Assembly: GCA_009909085.1 (NCBI GenBank)
Contig: JAAANX010000037.1
Coordinates: 1-52,401, forward strand
Reading direction: 5' to 3'
Origin: Cyanobacteria bacterium GSL.Bin1
Lineage (GTDB): Bacteria > Cyanobacteriota > Cyanobacteriia > Cyanobacteriales > Rubidibacteraceae
DNA: 52,401 bases
Under the pieces are notes generated by a model. The model was not told where the DNA came from. It searched no databases and worked only from the letters and a program-made list of their open reading frames with translations. This document shows, one piece after another, positions 18,124 to 26,135 of this stretch. Numbering within the stretch: position 1 is the first letter of the stretch; every line of letters begins with the position of its first letter. A program made the translations under genes and the position numbers.

Positions 18124-18179
18124 AGCTTGATTTCCTCCATTCTCAAATTCCAGAATTAGTATTTTAACAAAATTCAAAG

Positions 18180-18202
18180 ACGGGGAGCGAATCGCCCCCC
18201 GT
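18180..18202 (-). terminator. Candidate terminator after dnaK
   Basis: A 10-bp hairpin with an ATT loop, stem ACGGGG(G)GCG, lies 27 bp past the dnaK stop. It is followed on the minus strand by a T-rich run (CTTTGAATTTTG) rather than a pure U tract. It could also insulate rpmH. Confidence 0.5.
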
Positions 18203-18228
18203 TACTTTATTCTGAAATTGGCCAATGG

Positions 18229-20157
18229 TTACTTAGTTTCTGAGAATTCAGCATCAATAACATCATCACCATCAGACTTACCACTAGAAGATTCGCTAGA
18301 CTCATCACCGCTAGCCGCACCACTACCAGCTGCCGCATCCGCAGCTGCTGTTCCATCTTGTTGATAAACATTAGAACCAATGCTGTAGAGAACTTGTTGC
18401 AACTCAGGCATTAGCTTTTGAATTTGCTCATCATTTTCTTGAGAAACCGCTTCTTTCAGTTGACTGATGAGGTCTTCTGCTTTACTTTTCTCTTCAGCGG
18501 GAACTTTATCACCGAGTTCATTGATTTGCTTCTCAGCTTGATAAACCAAGGAGTCAGCTTGGTTTTTCCGCTCGATTTTTTCCCGACGTTCCTTATCTTC
18601 TTCGGCGTTTTTCTCGGCTTCGTTGACCATGCGTTCGACTTCATCTTCGGGAAGAGTCGAAGCACCCGTAATACTGATGGACTGTTCTTTACCACTCCCT
18701 TTATCCTTCGCCGTAACGTTAAGGATACCGTTGGCGTCAATATCAAAGGTCACTTCAATTTGAGGCACACCCCGAGGCGCTGGCGGGATACCGTCTAAGC
18801 GGAAGGTGCCAAGACTCTTGTTATCTTTGGCAAATTCCCGTTCCCCTTGTAGAACATGAATTTCGACATTAGTTTGCCCATCCACTGCTGTGGAGAAGGT
18901 TTCTGCTTTTTTGGTGGGAATGGTGGTATTGCGTTGGATCATCGTGGTCATAACACCGCCCAGGGTTTCCACACCTAAGGAAAGCGGGGTCACGTCCAAC
19001 AAGAGAATATCTTTCACTTCTCCCGATAAAACGCCCCCTTGGATGGCAGCCCCGACAGCAACCACTTCATCAGGGTTGACACTCAAGTTGGGATCTTTGC
19101 CTAACTTCTGTTTGACCAGTTCTTGAATTGCAGGAATTCGCGTCGAACCCCCAACCATGACAATTTCATCAATTTTACTCTTGTCCAGTTTGGCATCTTT
19201 GAGGGCATTTTCGACGGGAACACTGCAACGGTCAATGAGATCTGAGCAAAGTTCCTCAAACTTCGCCCGCGTTAAGCTCATATCCAAGTGCTTCGGACCT
19301 TCTTGCGTCGCCGTAATAAACGGGAGGTTCACATCCGCTTGACTAACGCTAGAAAGCTCGATTTTTGCCTTTTCTGCTGCTTCGGTTAAGCGTTGCAGGG
19401 CTTGTTTGTCTTGACGGAGATCAATGCCTTCTTGATTTTTGAATTCTGCGGCAAGATGATCGACAATTTTCTTGTCAAAGTCATCCCCACCGAGGTGAGT
19501 ATCACCAGAGGTTGCTAAAACTTCAAACACGCCATCGCCCACTTCCAGAATGGAAACGTCAAAGGTTCCGCCCCCTAAGTCAAAGACGAGAATTGTCTCA
19601 TTGCTTTTTTTATCTAAGCCATAAGCCAAAGAGGCGGCAGTGGGCTCATTAATAATCCGTTTCACATCAAGACCGGCAATTTTCCCAGCATCTTTCGTTG
19701 CTTGACGTTGGGAGTCGTTGAAGTAAGCGGGAACGGTAATCACTGCTTCGGTAATGTCTTCCCCGAGGTATTTGCTGGCGTCCTCAACAAGCTTTCGTAA
19801 AACTTGTGCCGAAATTTCTTCCGGTGCAAACTGTTTATCCTGGTTGGGGCTTTCTAACTTAACATTACCATCGCTTGCCCGTTTGACTTCATAAGAAACC
19901 TCTTTTGCTTCTTCTTGAATTTCATCATATTTACGCCCAATAAACCGCTTAACCGAATAAAATGTATTTTGAGGGTTCATGACCCCTTGGCGTTTCGCAA
20001 TCTGCCCAACGAGGCGATCGCCGTTTTTGGCGTAAGCAACAACAGAGGGGGTTGTCCGAAATCCTTCTGCGTTGGAGATCACTGTGGGTTTTCCCCCTTC
20101 CATCACGGCAACACAGGAGTTGGTGGTTCCTAAGTCAATACCGACTACTTTTGCCAT
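18229..20157 (-). CDS. dnaK: Chaperone protein DnaK (Hsp70)
   Basis: This 642-residue Hsp70 binds and folds client proteins in an ATP cycle with DnaJ and GrpE. It has the signature motifs [13 protein letters not shown] near 6, [14 protein letters not shown] near 191 and [12 protein letters not shown] near 332, a linker with [11 protein letters not shown] near 391, and a substrate-binding domain. The C-terminal disordered tail is Ser/Gly/Ala rich and ends with the acidic [10 protein letters not shown]. The start has AAAGGAG upstream. No grpE or dnaJ lies nearby. No CIRCE element is seen in the upstream 418 bp. Confidence 0.97.
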   Translation of the reverse strand: MAKVVGIDLGTTNSCVAVMEGGKPTVISNAEGFRTTPSVVAYAKNGDRLVGQIAKRQGVMNPQNTFYSVKRFIGRKYDEIQEEAKEVSYEVKRASDGNVKLESPNQDKQFAPEEISAQVLRKLVEDASKYLGEDITEAVITVPAYFNDSQRQATKDAGKIAGLDVKRIINEPTAASLAYGLDKKSNETILVFDLGGGTFDVSILEVGDGVFEVLATSGDTHLGGDDFDKKIVDHLAAEFKNQEGIDLRQDKQALQRLTEAAEKAKIELSSVSQADVNLPFITATQEGPKHLDMSLTRAKFEELCSDLIDRCSVPVENALKDAKLDKSKIDEIVMVGGSTRIPAIQELVKQKLGKDPNLSVNPDEVVAVGAAIQGGVLSGEVKDILLLDVTPLSLGVETLGGVMTTMIQRNTTIPTKKAETFSTAVDGQTNVEIHVLQGEREFAKDNKSLGTFRLDGIPPAPRGVPQIEVTFDIDANGILNVTAKDKGSGKEQSISITGASTLPEDEVERMVNEAEKNAEEDKERREKIERKNQADSLVYQAEKQINELGDKVPAEEKSKAEDLISQLKEAVSQENDEQIQKLMPELQQVLYSIGSNVYQQDGTAAADAAAGSGAASGDESSESSSGKSDGDDVIDAEFSETK

Positions 20158-20575
20158 AAGAGTATTTCTCCTTTACTGACTACAATAATTCACGCTTATT
20201 TTTTATCTGCTCTATCCTCCATGATGAGAGGCAAAAGCAGGCTTAATAAAGTGCAGGATACCGAACAAAGGGATGGCGGTTAGAAAAGGGGGACACTCAC
20301 GATTTGCAGCAGGAGTTGGCGTTACTGAGGAAATGGGTCAATATTAAAAGTGATATTTTTGACTTGGTCAAATTGGGAAGCGGTTAATGAAACCCATCCC
20401 AGATAAGGCTAAACTAAGGGAGATTATTTTCCTACTTGACTCAATGCTTTGCTCTCACTCAGGAGCCAGAGATCACGGTTGGTGTTGAAGAATACACTTG
20501 CTTTGACCATTCGTTGAGAAGAGTAGGGAATCATGAAATTAGCATGATGTTTTCAATGTAAGGAGCAAGTTCAAG
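20158..20575. other. Divergent regulatory region between dnaK and a response regulator
   Basis: This 418-bp gap lies between divergent genes. AAAGGAG serves dnaK and TAAGGAGC serves the response regulator. A possible plus-strand promoter is TTGACT near 20359 with GTTAAT 18 bp later; it is weak. No CIRCE repeat and no RNA gene were found. Confidence 0.35.
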
Positions 20576-21130
20576 ATGCAAAAAATACTGGTCATTGATG
20601 ACAGCAGAATGATCAGAATGCGAGTCAAGGATATGTTGCCTTCTGATAATGTTCAAATTATTGAAGCTCGAGATGGGCAAGAAGGTCTTGACTTAATTCA
20701 TTCCGAGCAACCGCAATTAATTATTTTGGATTTTTTACTGCCCAAGAAAAGTGGTTGGGAAGTGTATCAAGAAATCCATAAAAGCTCCGATTTAAGAGCC
20801 ATTCCTTTAGTTTTAATGTCGGGACGGAAAGAGGAAGTTACTGAAAAAATTTCCGAGCCATTTGAAGAGTTTGCATTTGTGGAGAAACCTTTTGAACGAG
20901 AACAACTCGTCAAAGCAATTAAAGAGGCAAAAACTAAAGTGACTCGCAAAGCGAAGACAACTGCTTCTGCAGCACCAGCAGCATCAGGTCAAGATGGAGA
21001 AGAGGTTGCTGCTTTGAAAGCCCAAGTTGCTCAGTTAACTGAACAAGTCCAAACGATGCAAGGTCAAATTGATCAATTGCGCAAACAAATGCATCAATTG
21101 GTTAACTTTATCAAGAAGAAAATGGGTTAA
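20576..21130 (+). CDS. Response regulator with C-terminal coiled coil
   Basis: This 184-residue protein has a receiver domain at 1-122 (acidic pocket VIDDSRMIRMRV, phospho-Asp in LIILDFLLPKKSGW near 51, conserved Lys in VEKPF near 103). An Ala-rich linker and a roughly 40-residue Gln/Leu-rich coiled coil (about 145-180) follow. There is no DNA-binding or enzymatic output domain, so output may be through partner binding or oligomerisation via the coiled coil. A hairpin (AGCCAA/TTGGCT) at 21135-21167 follows the stop and may separate it from the downstream transport genes. Confidence 0.85.
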   Translation: MQKILVIDDSRMIRMRVKDMLPSDNVQIIEARDGQEGLDLIHSEQPQLIILDFLLPKKSGWEVYQEIHKSSDLRAIPLVLMSGRKEEVTEKISEPFEEFAFVEKPFEREQLVKAIKEAKTKVTRKAKTTASAAPAASGQDGEEVAALKAQVAQLTEQVQTMQGQIDQLRKQMHQLVNFIKKKMG

Positions 21131-21216
21131 GGAAGCCAATGGCGCCTCTGAAAGGGGACGTTGGCTAAGTGAAATTAGACTCAACTTAGTCCAAGTTAAT
21201 TCAGGTGAGCATAATT

Positions 21217-21399
21217 ATGAAAATCGTTTTTATTCTCAAAGTGTTTCTTTTTTCAACGGTCGTTTCTGTACTGATTAAGTTGATCGCTCCCTATGTTGAA
21301 AGTCAACCTGTGGGTTGGTTAGCCATTAGTATTGTTTTTACTCCGATTGTTGCCCTAGGTATCGTGTTATGGCAAAGATTTCTAAAATTTGAATCGTAA
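21217..21399 (+). CDS. Small two-helix membrane protein
   Basis: This 60-residue protein (MKIVFILKVFLFSTVV...) has two hydrophobic segments separated by a short loop with SQPVGW. ATG 21217 is preferred over GTG 21205 because AGGTGAG at 21203-21209 is spaced about 7 nt from it. It lies 12 bp before the AI-2E-family transporter gene on the same strand and may be an accessory subunit; that is inference from position. No family was recognised. Confidence 0.5.
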   Translation: MKIVFILKVFLFSTVVSVLIKLIAPYVESQPVGWLAISIVFTPIVALGIVLWQRFLKFES

Positions 21400-21411
21400 G
21401 GACTCATTACC

Positions 21412-22440
21412 ATGACGCTTGGGAAATGGATGGGAGTGGTTGCCCTCACAGTTGCGTTATATATTCTGTGGCAAATTAAACAGCTCCTCTTACTTGTATT
21501 TACAGCAGTAGTCATTGCGAATGCCTTGAATCTGCTGGTAAAGCAATTTCAAAAATTGAAATTGCGACGGAGTTATGCTGTTTTTCTTTCCGTATTAGTT
21601 TTGCTCTCAGCCGCTATTACGTTTGTGTGGGTGATTGTCCCGCCTTTTTTTGAGCAGTTACAGCAATTAATCGACTTAGTTCCAAAAGGCATTAATCAAC
21701 TCAATAGTTGGTTAAGTTTGTTAGAGGAAAGACTTTCGCCAGAACTTTTAGAGTTACTCCCGAACTTCACCCAAATCTCCCAACAGATTCAACCCTTATA
21801 TAATCGTTTACTCGGAGGAGGTTTTACCTTTTTCTCTACCTCAGTGGGGATTATTTTGAATATTTTATTGGTGTTAGTTTTAACCATTATGCTTCTTGCT
21901 GACCCAACTCCCTATCGAAAAAGCTTTATTCGTCTATTTCCTTCCTTTTATCGTCGCCGGGTTGATGAAATATTAATCTTGTGCGAACAAGCGTTGCAAG
22001 GATGGTTAGTGGGTACTTTATTTAGTATTGTTTTCTTATTAGTGCTAAGTTTCATTGGGCTGTTATTACTCGATATTGATTTAGCATTAGCACAAGCGAT
22101 GTTAACGGGATTATTAACCTTTATTCCGAACTTTGGTCCGGTTTTGAGTGTGATTCCGCCAATGGCGATCGCGCTGCTAGATGCGCCTTGGAAAAGTTTA
22201 GCCGTTTTACTCTTTTATATTGTTCTCCAACAGGTCGAGGGAGGGTTGGTCACGCCCTTAGTAATGGCACAACAGGTGTCTTTATTTCCTGCTTTTACGT
22301 TACTAGCACAAGTCTTTTTTGCCACATTTTTCGGATTTTTAGGGTTATTTCTTGCCCTCCCTTTAACGGTTATTTTGCAAATTTGGTTGCAAGAAGTTTT
22401 GATTAAAGATGTTCTTGATCGATGGGAAGTTAAATCTTAA
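21412..22440 (+). CDS. AI-2E family transporter
   Basis: This 342-residue integral membrane protein of the AI-2E exporter/TqsA-YdiK superfamily has hydrophobic segments at about 6-40 and 59-85, a cytoplasmic middle region with an amphipathic LVPKGINQLNSWL stretch, and four to five more helices in the C-terminal half. The family motif TFIPNFGPVLSVIPP is near residue 236. The members' substrates vary (Na+/H+, small molecules), and the name does not prove autoinducer transport. A small membrane protein precedes it and the K+ channel follows 18 bp downstream. Confidence 0.85.
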   Translation: MTLGKWMGVVALTVALYILWQIKQLLLLVFTAVVIANALNLLVKQFQKLKLRRSYAVFLSVLVLLSAAITFVWVIVPPFFEQLQQLIDLVPKGINQLNSWLSLLEERLSPELLELLPNFTQISQQIQPLYNRLLGGGFTFFSTSVGIILNILLVLVLTIMLLADPTPYRKSFIRLFPSFYRRRVDEILILCEQALQGWLVGTLFSIVFLLVLSFIGLLLLDIDLALAQAMLTGLLTFIPNFGPVLSVIPPMAIALLDAPWKSLAVLLFYIVLQQVEGGLVTPLVMAQQVSLFPAFTLLAQVFFATFFGFLGLFLALPLTVILQIWLQEVLIKDVLDRWEVKS

Positions 22441-22458
22441 TGGGATCAATACTCACTT

Positions 22459-23286
22459 ATGAAAAACTCACGCTCGCCCCTGAAATATCGAGTTGATAAA
22501 TTTTTGGATTTAGCCGAACCAGAAGATGCAGTGGGTAAATATTTTGATATTTTTCTTCTGGGATTAATTTTTTTAAATTTAATTGCTGTTGCCCTAGAAA
22601 CCGTTGACTCATTATTTGAACAATATTTTTTCTGGTTTCGAGCGTTTGATATCTTTTCCGTGGCTGTGTTCACGGTTGAATATATCCTGAGGGTCTGGAG
22701 TTGCACGGTCAAAGAATCCTATCGACATCCCCTTTGGGGACGATTAAGGTTCATGATTACGCCACTGGCTTTAATCGATTTACTTGCCATTATTCCGTTC
22801 TATCTACCACTCCTATCTCCTCAGATGCGAGTGGGTCGGGCGTTGCGGCTATTCCGATTATTTCGCGTCCTCAAGTTAAATCGTTATACGGATTCTTTAA
22901 CAATTTTGGTGCAGGTGCTACGGTTAAAACAAGAGGAGCTTATTCTCTCCTTATTTGTATTATCCATTCTTCTCGCGATCGCGTCAAGTTTAATTTATTT
23001 TGCCGAGCATCAAGCCCAACCGGAAGCGTTTTCGAGTATTCCGGAAGCAATGTGGTGGGGAACCATTACTTTAACAACAGTCGGTTATGGTGATGTTTAT
23101 CCGATTACTCTGATTGGAAGAATTTTAGGAGCAATTCTTGCTATTTTGGGGATTGGTTTATTTGCCTTGCCTGCTGGAATTTTAGCTTCAGGTTTTTCGG
23201 AAGAGTTACAAGCGCGTAAAGCCAAAAGAAAACAAGAAAATGCTAGTGTTTGTCCCCATTGTGGTAAAGCAATTCAGAAAGATTGA
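22459..23286 (+). CDS. Voltage-gated potassium channel
   Basis: This 275-residue channel subunit has a six-helix plan. S1-S3 lie at about 28-120. A positively charged S4, RVGRALRLFRLFRVLKLNR, lies near 124-142. S5 is near 160-180. The pore helix and selectivity filter TTVGYGD are at 206-212. S6 is at about 220-243. The C-terminus is unusual: a basic linker and a short zinc-ribbon-like knuckle CPHCGKAIQKD, with only one CxxC. The protein would assemble as a tetramer in the plasma membrane. Its stop overlaps the next gene's ATG by 1 nt, so the two are translationally linked. Confidence 0.9.
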   Translation: MKNSRSPLKYRVDKFLDLAEPEDAVGKYFDIFLLGLIFLNLIAVALETVDSLFEQYFFWFRAFDIFSVAVFTVEYILRVWSCTVKESYRHPLWGRLRFMITPLALIDLLAIIPFYLPLLSPQMRVGRALRLFRLFRVLKLNRYTDSLTILVQVLRLKQEELILSLFVLSILLAIASSLIYFAEHQAQPEAFSSIPEAMWWGTITLTTVGYGDVYPITLIGRILGAILAILGIGLFALPAGILASGFSEELQARKAKRKQENASVCPHCGKAIQKD

Positions 23287-24335
23287 TGAGTGTAATTGGC
23301 GGATTAATATCGAGTTTGCCAGTAGCAGCGATCGCGCTGATGACAGCGATGCCAAGTTGGGCGCTGCCTTTATCTTCGGGGGATCAGATTCGAGTTTTAA
23401 TCCCTGAAGGAGAAGAATTTAGCGGAACTTACAAACTTGATGTTGAAGGGGAAATTAACATTCCCTATCTGGATCCGTTACCCGTGCGGGGCTTAGAACC
23501 AGAAATTGTGGAATTATTACTAACTCGGATGTTGATTGAAGAAGGATTTTTTCAGCCGGAGTTTCTACAAGTGAGCGTGCTGGTCTTAGAACGCGCCCCG
23601 GTTCCAATTACTGTCTCTGGTGCTGTTTTTGAACCCGGGCGAATCTTGATTAATAATCGCTCTCCTGAAGAATTAGCTAGTCAACAGAATCTTGTTTCTG
23701 GCGATAACCCACAAGGGCGTTATTTAACCTCAGCCTTACAAGCCGTAGGTGGGATACGACCGGATGCCAAATTGGATGAAATTCGAGTGATTCGAGGGCA
23801 GACTGTAGAGATATTTGACCTGTCTGGGGTGTTTTCTGGGGAGAGGGTTGAAGATATCCCCCTCATTAGCGGCGATCGCGTTGAAGTTCCCACCGTTGGC
23901 TATTTTCAAGATGAATTGGCTCGTCCGTCTCAAATTACACCACCAGGGATTCGGATTTTTCTGTCTAACTTGACAATTCCGGCTAATAGTAATGCCAACT
24001 CAGCCATTGGTCGTGATGCCACTCGTTTTCCCTATGGTTCCCGTTTATCGCAAGCGGTAGTTGCTGCCAACTGCGCTGGGGGAACCCAAGCCACCAATGC
24101 CGATCGCAAAGTTTTACTCGTAGGAACGGATCGGCTTACTGGCTTAACTCGTTCGGTTGAGCGCGATATTGAAACTTTACTCGAACAACCAGGAGATAGC
24201 AACGAAAATCCCTTATTGATGCCCGGTGATGCCGTTGCTTGCTATGATTCGACGGTGACAAATGCCCGAGATGTCTCCAGAACCATCACTGATATTCTAT
24301 CGCCATTTTCGATTATTATCGATTGGATTTTTTAA
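23286..24335 (+). CDS. Wza-like polysaccharide export protein
   Basis: This protein of about 349 residues has an N-terminal signal peptide (cleavage near MPSWA-LP) and the polysaccharide export domain: LSSGDQIRVLIPEGEEFSG near 31 with YKLDVEGEINIPYL near 53. SLBB-like segments follow (ITVSGAVFEPGRIL near 116, and around 175-205). A more diverged C-terminal half contains a repeated GTQATNADRKVLLVG. It ends in a hydrophobic segment SPFSIIIDWIF. It is probably an outer-membrane or periplasmic exopolysaccharide exporter. Its start shares one base with the stop of the K+ channel gene. The Wzz and ligase genes are 10 kb downstream. Confidence 0.8.
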   Translation: MSVIGGLISSLPVAAIALMTAMPSWALPLSSGDQIRVLIPEGEEFSGTYKLDVEGEINIPYLDPLPVRGLEPEIVELLLTRMLIEEGFFQPEFLQVSVLVLERAPVPITVSGAVFEPGRILINNRSPEELASQQNLVSGDNPQGRYLTSALQAVGGIRPDAKLDEIRVIRGQTVEIFDLSGVFSGERVEDIPLISGDRVEVPTVGYFQDELARPSQITPPGIRIFLSNLTIPANSNANSAIGRDATRFPYGSRLSQAVVAANCAGGTQATNADRKVLLVGTDRLTGLTRSVERDIETLLEQPGDSNENPLLMPGDAVACYDSTVTNARDVSRTITDILSPFSIIIDWIF

Positions 24336-26058
24336 CTACAATACAGTTAGGAAGTTGAAGCGTGAGTGTAACAACGATGGTACAAGAACTGACCTCTGCT
24401 CCTGAAATTATTTACCCCGACAGTGATGGTCAACCGATGGCGGAGAATACGCAGCAGTTTCGTTGGATTGTCGTTATCAAAGAGAATCTAGAGTTACTGT
24501 TCGCTGACAAGGAAGAGGTTTTCGTGGCGGGGGATTTACTCTGGTATCCCATCGAAGGAGATAATAAAACACGCAGAGCACCAGATGCCATGGTCGTTTT
24601 CGGGAGACCGAAAGGGGACAGGGGGTCTTACAAACAGTGGGAGGAAGATAATATTGCCCCGCAAGTGGTCTTTGAAGTGCTCTCCCCTGGTAATCGCCTG
24701 ACGGAAATGATGCAAAAGTTGGAGTTTTATGAGCGTTTCGGCGTTGAGGAGTATTATCTTTATGACCCTGAGCGAGTGGATTTAACCGGTTGGATTCGTT
24801 CAGGAGAGAACTTAAAGGTAATTGAGTCAATGCAAGGTTGGGTCAGTCCTCGTTTGCAAATTCGCTTTGATCTGAATCCGGATACCCTGGTTATCTACCG
24901 TCCCGATGGCGAAAGATTTTATACTTTTGTGGAGTTGGGACAGTTGCGCCAAGAAGCAGAAAATCGCGCTCAGGCAGCAGAAAACCGCGCTCAAGCAGCA
25001 GAGAATACTATTCAACAGGCAATTCCTCAGTTACTAGCGATGGGGCTTTCTCCGGAACAGGTTGCCCAAACTTTAAATATTCCAGTGGACAAAGTTCTGG
25101 AGACAAGGTGACTCTTGAGAGGGCGTAAGTCCATAGCAAACCAACTCTGCATTCCCACAAAAATGTCAGGTTTTTGCCGTTTGATCTGTAGTTTCCTTGC
25201 ACTTTTTTAGTCAACCTTAAGGGTGAAACCCATAATCTGTCTTGGATTAAGCAATTTCTTCAGCAAGCCCTACAATACAGTTAGGAAGTTGAAGCGTGAG
25301 TGTAACAACGATGGTACAAGAACTGACCTCTGCTCCTGAAATTATTTACCCCGACAGTGATGGTCAACCGATGGCGGAGAATACGCAGCAGTTTCGTTGG
25401 ATTGTCGTTATCAAAGAGAATCTAGAGTTACTGTTCGCTGACAAGGAAGAGGTTTTCGTGGCGGGGGATTTACTCTGGTATCCCATCGAAGGAGATAATA
25501 AAACACGCAGAGCACCAGATGCCATGGTCGTTTTCGGGAGACCGAAAGGGGACAGGGGGTCTTACAAACAGTGGGAGGAAGATAATATTGCCCCGCAAGT
25601 GGTCTTTGAAGTGCTCTCCCCTGGTAATCGCCTGACGGAAATGATGCAAAAGTTGGAGTTTTATGAGCGTTTCGGCGTTGAGGAGTATTATCTTTATGAC
25701 CCTGAGCGAGTGGATTTAACCGGTTGGATCCGTTCAGGAGAGAACTTAAAGGTGATTGAGTCAATGCAAGGTTGGGTAAGTCCTCGTTTACAAATTCGCT
25801 TTGATCTGAATCCGGATACCCTAGTTATCTACCGTCCCGATGGCGAAAGGTTTTATACTTTTGTGGAGTTGGGACAGTTGCGCCAAGAAGCAGAAAATCG
25901 CGCTCAGGCAGCAGAAGATCGCGCTCAGGTAGCAGAAAATCGTGCTCAAGCAGCAGAAGGTACAATCCAACAAGCAATTCCCCAGTTACTAGCGATGGGG
26001 CTTTCTCCTGAACAGGTTGCACAAACTTTAAATATTCCAGTGGACAAAGTTTTGGAGA
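24336..26058 (+). repeat. Tandem gene duplication (two Uma2 units, 934-bp offset)
   Basis: The unit starts at CTACAATACAG (24336 and 25270). The first 460 bp (24336-24795 and 25270-25729) show no differences in a line-by-line read. Then at least six substitutions occur in about 125 bp before a 24-bp length difference in a heptad repeat. The 165-bp spacer between units has no recognisable gene. The pattern suggests recent duplication or gene conversion over the 5' part. Confidence 0.9.
24362..25111 (+). CDS. Uma2 family endonuclease, copy 1
   Basis: This 249-residue Uma2 (DUF820) protein has a PD-(D/E)XK-type fold abundant in cyanobacteria. Key features are the acidic RRAPDAMVVF near 75, VVFEVLSPGNRLTEMMQKLEFY near 101 and EEYYLYDPERVDLTGWI near 128. 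A heptad repeat (AENRAQA, about 199-214) ends in a helical tail with AIPQLLAMGLSPEQVAQTL. GTG 24362 is preceded by AGGAAG; Met6 (24377) is an alternative start. The function of Uma2 proteins is not settled: many are solitary, and some are linked to mobile DNA or defence. The adjacent copy is nearly identical. Confidence 0.85.
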   Translation: MSVTTMVQELTSAPEIIYPDSDGQPMAENTQQFRWIVVIKENLELLFADKEEVFVAGDLLWYPIEGDNKTRRAPDAMVVFGRPKGDRGSYKQWEEDNIAPQVVFEVLSPGNRLTEMMQKLEFYERFGVEEYYLYDPERVDLTGWIRSGENLKVIESMQGWVSPRLQIRFDLNPDTLVIYRPDGERFYTFVELGQLRQEAENRAQAAENRAQAAENTIQQAIPQLLAMGLSPEQVAQTLNIPVDKVLETR

Positions 26059-26069
26059 ATCATTCTTGA
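25296..26069 (+). CDS. Uma2 family endonuclease, copy 2
   Basis: This 257-residue near twin of copy 1 has a longer repeat tail: AENRAQA, AEDRAQV, AENRAQA versus two units in copy 1. The 5' 460 bp of the duplicated unit are identical. The end differs (VLENHS versus VLETR). Start codon and ribosome binding site are copied. It precedes the HTH-NACHT gene by 66 bp on the same strand. Both copies may be functional; no frameshift was seen. Confidence 0.85.
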   Translation: MSVTTMVQELTSAPEIIYPDSDGQPMAENTQQFRWIVVIKENLELLFADKEEVFVAGDLLWYPIEGDNKTRRAPDAMVVFGRPKGDRGSYKQWEEDNIAPQVVFEVLSPGNRLTEMMQKLEFYERFGVEEYYLYDPERVDLTGWIRSGENLKVIESMQGWVSPRLQIRFDLNPDTLVIYRPDGERFYTFVELGQLRQEAENRAQAAEDRAQVAENRAQAAEGTIQQAIPQLLAMGLSPEQVAQTLNIPVDKVLENHS

Positions 26070-26135
26070 GTTATTGATTTCTAGCTCACAGGCGAACAAC
26101 TTCGGTTAGGATCACCATAGAGGAGGACTTTTTCT

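Noticed and set aside
20158-20575. CIRCE heat-shock operator before dnaK
   Set aside because: No TTAGCACTC-N9-GAGTGCTAA-type repeat was found.
24477-24830. 117-residue antisense frames in both Uma2 copies
   Set aside because: They are duplicated only because the Uma2 genes are; Pro/Arg-rich translation and lack of start signals mark them as shadows.
25112-25295. Minus-strand 68-residue frame in the spacer between the Uma2 copies
   Set aside because: It runs into the 3' end of copy 1 antisense and has no recognisable family; it may be decayed DNA.
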